Below are positions 59,501 through 64,000 of a stretch of 64,000 nucleotides of DNA, in pieces. How positions within the stretch are numbered: position 1 is the stretch's first letter; the number at the start of each line of letters is the position of its first letter. The stretch spans positions 320,715-384,714 of the forward strand of contig QANY01005361.1 in assembly GCA_003255025.1 (NCBI GenBank), read 5' to 3'. Source of the stretch: Datisca glomerata (lineage: Eukaryota; Streptophyta; Magnoliopsida; Cucurbitales; Datiscaceae). The position numbers and the translations under genes were made by a program. The notes below the pieces were generated by a model, which saw nothing but the letters and a program-made list of their open reading frames with translations, ran no database searches and was not told the origin of the DNA.

Positions 59501-62302
59501 TATGACGAAGTAAGCGATACTCAATTATTTGAAGGAAAATGAAATCCATGACATTGAAAGCAGAGTGGAACAACCCGGTCCTAGTCATCCGAGAAGGTCT
59601 ACCTTTAAACATAAGTTGCTCACACACTATACATCAGATTGCGGATCTTGTTACAGATTTTGATGAGGGGAAGAGGAGACCAGTCGTGGAAATGAGATTT
59701 GAAGGGTTGTTAGATATTAAATGTCAAAAGGTGAAGAGGAACTTCTTGCAACATCTATTAGGTTGTTTCCATCCAGCACTTGCACGTTGAATGTCCATGG
59801 GTCGACATTCAAAGTGACCTTAGATGATGTGACTTCTATACTGGGCATCTTTGACGGTGGTGAGAAGATCAAATTCGATGGTGATGTGAATGAGATAAAA
59901 GATCTAAAGGTGAAGTGGGTAAATGCCAAAGGTGATATTCCGGTGAACGCCTTGGCAAAATTCTTGATTATGGTCTCTCATAGTGACTATTGGAGGCAAG
60001 CCACAGTGACGATCAAAACCAATCGTCAGTTACACATGATTGTACAATGTGAAATCACCTGGCCATCCAACAGAAGAATTGGGCTTCTGCTTGTTTTAAA
60101 GAATTTATGTATGGTGTGGCGAGGTATCAAATAACCATCACGATAGCATTACCGGATGCTTGTTATTTATACAAGTAATATATTTAGTGTACATTAGTAT
60201 TACTTTCGCATTATACTAAATTTATATCTGCTAATATTTCGATGCAGCTGTTTTATATGGAGAAGTTGACATGTGCTTCCAACTATGTTGACTTGAGCCA
60301 GCCTTCGCCACTAAGGTGGAACGACAGGGCCGTTGCAAAATTGATTTATTTTATAAAATCAAGGGGAGGAAAAGCTTGGCCTAAAAGTTGTACGGTAAGC
60401 ATTTGAGAATATTACAATTTTGGTTGGCTATATTACCATTGATTATTTATTACTAATTCACATATATTTTTATTATGAAGATCGATACAACCACGCAAGC
60501 TATTCTGGGCGACCATGAGGTTCGGGAGGACAGCCAGCGTAAACATGTTTGCGAGGATGTGTGTGCATATCTACCAAAAGAGCAAGCCGTCGGGTTAGGT
60601 GCTTTAAGTGCACAAGTCATCGCTCTTCAGGTGGAGTCCAGCTCCATGAGGGCAGATATTTCACAATTAATGGAGGAGCAGAGAAAGATGATGGTTGTCC
60701 AAGAGAATATGTGTACAACATTGGTGAGTCTTTTGGAACGCGACACTGGTAAGTCTTGAGCCCAATACGATGAGCCACTCGTCACCCCGACTCAAGGTAA
60801 AAAAAGGAGGTTCTGATGAGGATATGAGTTCCTCCCGTGAAGAAGAGCTATTGGTCTCTTCAATACCTCTATATAAAGGTGATAATGATGAAATGTGCAT
60901 CCAGCTGGATGCTTTAGACAATGCATTCACTGACCCGCTATTGGTCAGGAAATCATCTATGACTGGAACAACTAAAGGACGTCGAAAGGTATTATAATCA
61001 GTTTATTTATATTTCATCTTTTCTATATATATATATAACATGTATAATCTAACTATTAATCTAACATCTTACTTGGGGTTGTGTTTTGGTAGGGCAAACA
61101 AGTCTTGTCCGAGTCTACCGAAAGCCAATTCCCGATGAAGTTGCGTAGTAGTGGGAAGAGGAGAGATGGTCCTCTACTCAGTTCACCATATTTGAAGGGT
61201 AAACTGATCACTAAACACAACAAGAAGGTATTTAAAGTGGGTCCGTACACGTTGCAGGACCCACTAGAAGTGAAAGATGAGCGTTTGGTGGAGTATATTT
61301 TTTAGAAAAGATTAGAGGATAGGTAGTAATAACATTTGATTAAGTTTGTATTTTTTTTGTCTTTTGCAGTGAGATTCTCGTTAGACATTCTGGTCTCCAT
61401 GTTAAACAGAGAGACCTAAAGACTCTCGGTCCAGAAAATTGGCTTGGCTCAGACCTTATAGACTTGTTTTCAGCATTTTGACCTTAGAGGCTCGTGGTGC
61501 GTCGATGAGCAACCGATTCTGGTTTCTTCCCACATTTTTTATTGTGAGTATCTACTACTCAGTATCATCCTTATTTAAGGTTTGTATGTACGTTGTGTAT
61601 CATGTTTTTGTTGTGCCACTGTAGAGTCAATATGTTTCAAAACTAGTAGAGCTTCCTAATTTTGTAAGGAAACACAAGATCGTGGATAGATACGCGCCAA
61701 CGCTTGAGCAAGAAACTATGGTAAATAAATTTAATGTATGATTGTTGACTAAGATATTAAATGTTGACTAAGTATGATTGTGTAAATATATTGTGTAATC
61801 TAGATCTACATTTCGGTACAGATGGTCGAGATCATTGGTTTATGGCCAAGATCTCCATCATGGACGAGGAAGTCATTGTATGGGACACCTTGCCAGATGG
61901 CCGACTTAACACGGGATGGACCGAAAAGGTCAAAAAGATTATATGTTCTAACTCCTCATCATGACTTATAATTTGTCTTATAGCATGTGTGAATTTGACA
62001 TTGATTATATTTTTATATCTTATGAATGTAATTATATTTAGAAGGTATGGACTTGATATTTGGGCCTAAGCTCATAGATTTGTTACCCCCGCCAACAATA
62101 TTCTATTCATTAAATATTTTAAGACCTCTCCAAGTGGTCACCCAATCAAATGGGTAAGTTCACTGATCGCAAATTTGATTGGGCTTCCTTCACCCTTTAA
62201 TGATGCACTTATTATTACGTTTGTAGGAGTGATTGTGGTGTGTGGGCCTTGAGATATATGAATGACATCAGGGCAGGAATTGTTGTCGACTATCGTTCCC
62301 AG
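59501..62302 (+). pseudogene. Ulp1-type (C48) cysteine protease gene of transposon origin, multi-exon, frameshifted
   Basis: Family members are SUMO-protease-like enzymes found in plant MULE and CACTA elements. The N-terminal part (59539-60170) reads MRFEGLLDIKCQ, CTLNVHGSTFKVTLDDVTSI and KVKWVNAKGDIPVNALAKFL, with a one-base loss near 59775. Exons follow at 60246-60392 (YMEKLTCASNYVDLSQPSP), 60481-60720 (coiled-coil-like), 60793-60987, 61094-61305 and 61370-61548 (another frame shift near 61475). The protease core spans 61630-62302. His is in GRDHWF (61833-61835), Asp in VWDTL (61884-61886), the oxyanion Gln in QSNG (62143-62145) and Cys in SDCGVW (62234-62236). All four active-site positions are kept. 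Splice sites such as TTTGTAG and GTAAG flank most exons. The TAG at 61303 and the frame shifts argue against a full-length product. Confidence 0.8.
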
Positions 62303-62329
62303 GTAATTTGTCAGATATTGTTAAACTTG

Positions 62330-62760
62330 AGAGCTTTGTTTTTTGTTTGTTATAGTTTCAGGTTCTTTTAGTTCTATAATCGAGAATTTTCTTATTGTTT
62401 GGATTTGCTTATTTGTGGTTGTCATTGCTAGTTATTTGTTAGGGTTTCTTTAGTTATGTAATTGAGATTTTTCTTATTCTTCTGGACTTGCTCATTTGTG
62501 GTTGTCAGTATTGAACTTGTTGAGGTCGAGGTGTTTGGTGAATATTCAAGCCTTAGATGTTATTATTGAATTTGTTGAGGTGTAAGATAGTTTGGTGAAT
62601 GTTACAGCTCTGTTTTTTGTTTTGTTTTAGTTTGGAGTAAGGCTTCTCTTAGTTTGTAATTGGAAATTTTATGATTATCCGAGATTTGCTCGTTTATGGC
62701 TGTCGATGTTGAATATGTTGAGGTGTATCATAGTTTGTTGAATATTGGAAATATTTTTAG
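62330..62760. repeat. Imperfect repeats downstream of the protease domain
   Basis: A block with 'agttctataatcgagaatttt', 'ttggatttgctcatttgtggttgtc' and 'gttgaggtgt' occurs about three times (62360, 62450, 62650) with spacing of 90-200 bp. It is possibly intronic. Confidence 0.6.
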
Positions 62761-62978
62761 AGGAGTATAAATCTCACGATCTTCGGTGTAACATTTTGTT
62801 GAAGATTGTCAACCATCCTTGGAACATCTCGTATGATATATTACATGATAGCGTTGGTTGATTTTATAATACGAACTCATCTATCTCAGAGACCTGGCTA
62901 CCATTAAAGAAGAGTCCTACTTTAAAGCAAAGACTTGAGAAGAGGAAAAAAATGAAGGGATAGATATATTGTATTACA

Positions 62979-63223
62979 TTATTGTGTCTTATTTTTCGAT
63001 GTTCTTGTTCAAATACTCGCCCATTTGACATTTCTGAAAAATTTGATGAGCTAGATGTTATTGAAAAAGACAATAAAGATGATGCAATAAATTTTGAAAA
63101 GGGATATCTTAATACACTTCAGAATTTATTGCCTTCTTCAATAACATCTAGCTCATCGAATTTTTCAAATATGTCAAATGCGCGAGTGTTTGAACAAGAA
63201 CATAAAAAAATAGGACACAATAA
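62979..63223. repeat. Long inverted repeat: two 87 bp arms, 71 bp loop
   Basis: Arm 1 (62979-63065) and the reverse complement of arm 2 (63137-63223) agree at all but about 8 of 82 compared positions. Examples are 'ttgttcaaa-actcg-ccatttgacat' and 'gatgagctagatgttattgaa'. An RNA across it would fold into a long stem. It lies between two convergent transposon-type genes. Confidence 0.92.
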
Positions 63224-63224
63224 A

Positions 63225-63420
63225 TTTTTGTAAGTTATTGTGTACAAGGATGATAAACAGATTTTGTATATTATTGTGTACAACTATAAATAAAAGGGTT
63301 TTTTGTAAGTTATCTTGTACAGTGATGATAAATAGATGTTGCAGAATTATTTTGTACAGTTATAAAATAACAATTTTTTTCAGAATTATTGTGTATTGTT
63401 ATAAATAAGTAGGTTTATAA
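63225..63420. repeat. Short degenerate repeats, ~40-60 bp
   Basis: 'ttattgtgtaca' with 'gatgataaa-aga-tttg' recurs about four to five times. The inverted-repeat arm ends in the same 'attgtgt' motif. Confidence 0.6.
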
Positions 63421-63480
63421 ATATTTGGACGATAACATTCTAAAAAAACTATGAAAGTAAGTTAATACCAAAATGTACAT

Positions 63481-64000
63481 TTACTGCGGTGGGGGATATG
63501 GAAAATTATACCAATATGGGATGTTTGTGTTGTTCATAGTGTACCCACCTTGTGCGTTGAATGGTGGTGGGTATTCATATGGGTCGAATGGGTACGCACC
63601 TTGCACATTGAATGGGGGCACACCTTATCTGGATACACTGTTGCGTGTGCACCTTGCACGTTAGATGGTGCTGGATCATCATTATTATCGTCTGGCATTG
63701 TCGCATGCACATCACTCGGTAATTCTAGACATGTCCGTTTGGTATGTCCAGTGTTATTACAATGTCAATATCGACGGGTGGTTGGTCGTGCTTTACTCGA
63801 GCTAGCACCTTGGCTACCTTTCGCCTTCACGATTACCGGGTCTTCAACGAGGCCTCTTTTAATCTCTACACGATCCGCGTGCTTCACATCATGTTCATTG
63901 GCGACCTTCTCATTCCACAAAGTCTCATATTTTGCAAAAGCATCCCAACCTCCACTTTGGCTCGAGTCGACCATTCATTTGACTTTGACGTAAAGTGAGC
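63481..64000 (-). pseudogene. C-terminal tail of a transposase-like (MULE/FAR1-type?) protein, cut by window edge
   Basis: The frame 63974-63765 reads WDAFAKYETLWNEKVANEHD, then VEDPVIVKAKGSQG and KARPTTRRY. A stop (TGA) follows, and then HCNNTGHTKRTC in the same frame. A C-x2-C-x4-H-x4-C zinc knuckle is common at the end of MULE and FAR1-type transposases. Here the first Cys reads Tyr and the next codon is TGA. A tail rich in Pro and Tyr with FNVQG/FNAQG repeats ends at TAA (63481-63483) after one frame change. The family assignment is tentative. The gene continues beyond 64000. Confidence 0.45.

Noticed and set aside
1..64000. CRISPR arrays, bacterial operons, prophage or riboswitches
   Set aside because: The window is plant nuclear DNA. 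The tandem repeats found are minisatellites with variable, directly adjacent units, not spacer arrays.

Overview
This is a gene-poor, AT-rich window of a flowering-plant (probably eudicot) nuclear genome. The evidence is plant LTR retrotransposons primed by initiator Met-tRNA (TGGTATCA), plant LINEs with a DUF4283/zinc-knuckle ORF1 and a C-terminal RNase H, CACTA subterminal repeats, a GH17-X8 glucanase pseudogene, a plant-type two-domain THG1 fragment and inserted plastid DNA. I found no intact host gene. Almost every recognisable reading frame is broken by stops or frameshifts, as expected of old, heterochromatin-like repeat space.

Layout. 1-0.5 kb: ~126 bp tandem repeat. 0.6-1.8 and 5.3-13.1 kb: two copies of one LINE family on the minus strand. 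The longer copy still has pieces of ORF1, endonuclease, reverse transcriptase and RNase H, but is split by an opposite-strand LINE piece (6.7-7.2 kb), a stretch with a 71 bp minisatellite (8.6-10.1 kb) and LTR-like repeats present two and a half times (10.4-12.3 kb). 13.5-19.9 kb: a delimited 6.4 kb Copia element with short LTRs, CTTTA target duplications, PBS and PPT, nested in a longer LTR whose own PBS lies at 21.36 kb. A ~1 kb mosaic of three plastid loci (ycf2, matK, petB-petD) sits inside its pol. 23.1-25.4 kb: one CACTA terminus next to a broken tRNA-His guanylyltransferase (THG1) fragment. 26.3-29.2 kb: a probable Ty3/gypsy long LTR with a 14-copy, ~38 bp minisatellite. 29.5-33.1 kb: two LINE 3' fragments on opposite strands.

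33.3-49.2 kb: a three-LTR, two-interior Copia array on the minus strand. The outer LTRs resemble each other more than the middle one, which suggests a nested insertion followed by recombination. 51.1-52.3 kb: a GH17-X8-GPI glucan endo-1,3-beta-glucosidase pseudogene. 52.3-54.3 kb: a solo-LTR-like piece, a candidate Helitron end and a gypsy RNase H remnant. 59.5-62.3 kb: a multi-exon Ulp1-type (C48) protease gene of the kind carried by plant transposons, with all four catalytic positions kept but frameshifted. It converges on a possible transposase tail that runs off the right edge. An inverted repeat with 87 bp arms lies between the two.

The best candidates for something unusual are the three-locus plastid mosaic inside a retrotransposon, the THG1 exon in which an in-phase deletion joins its two catalytic domains, and the Ulp1 / long hairpin / transposase-tail arrangement at the right end. 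Percent identities were judged by eye.
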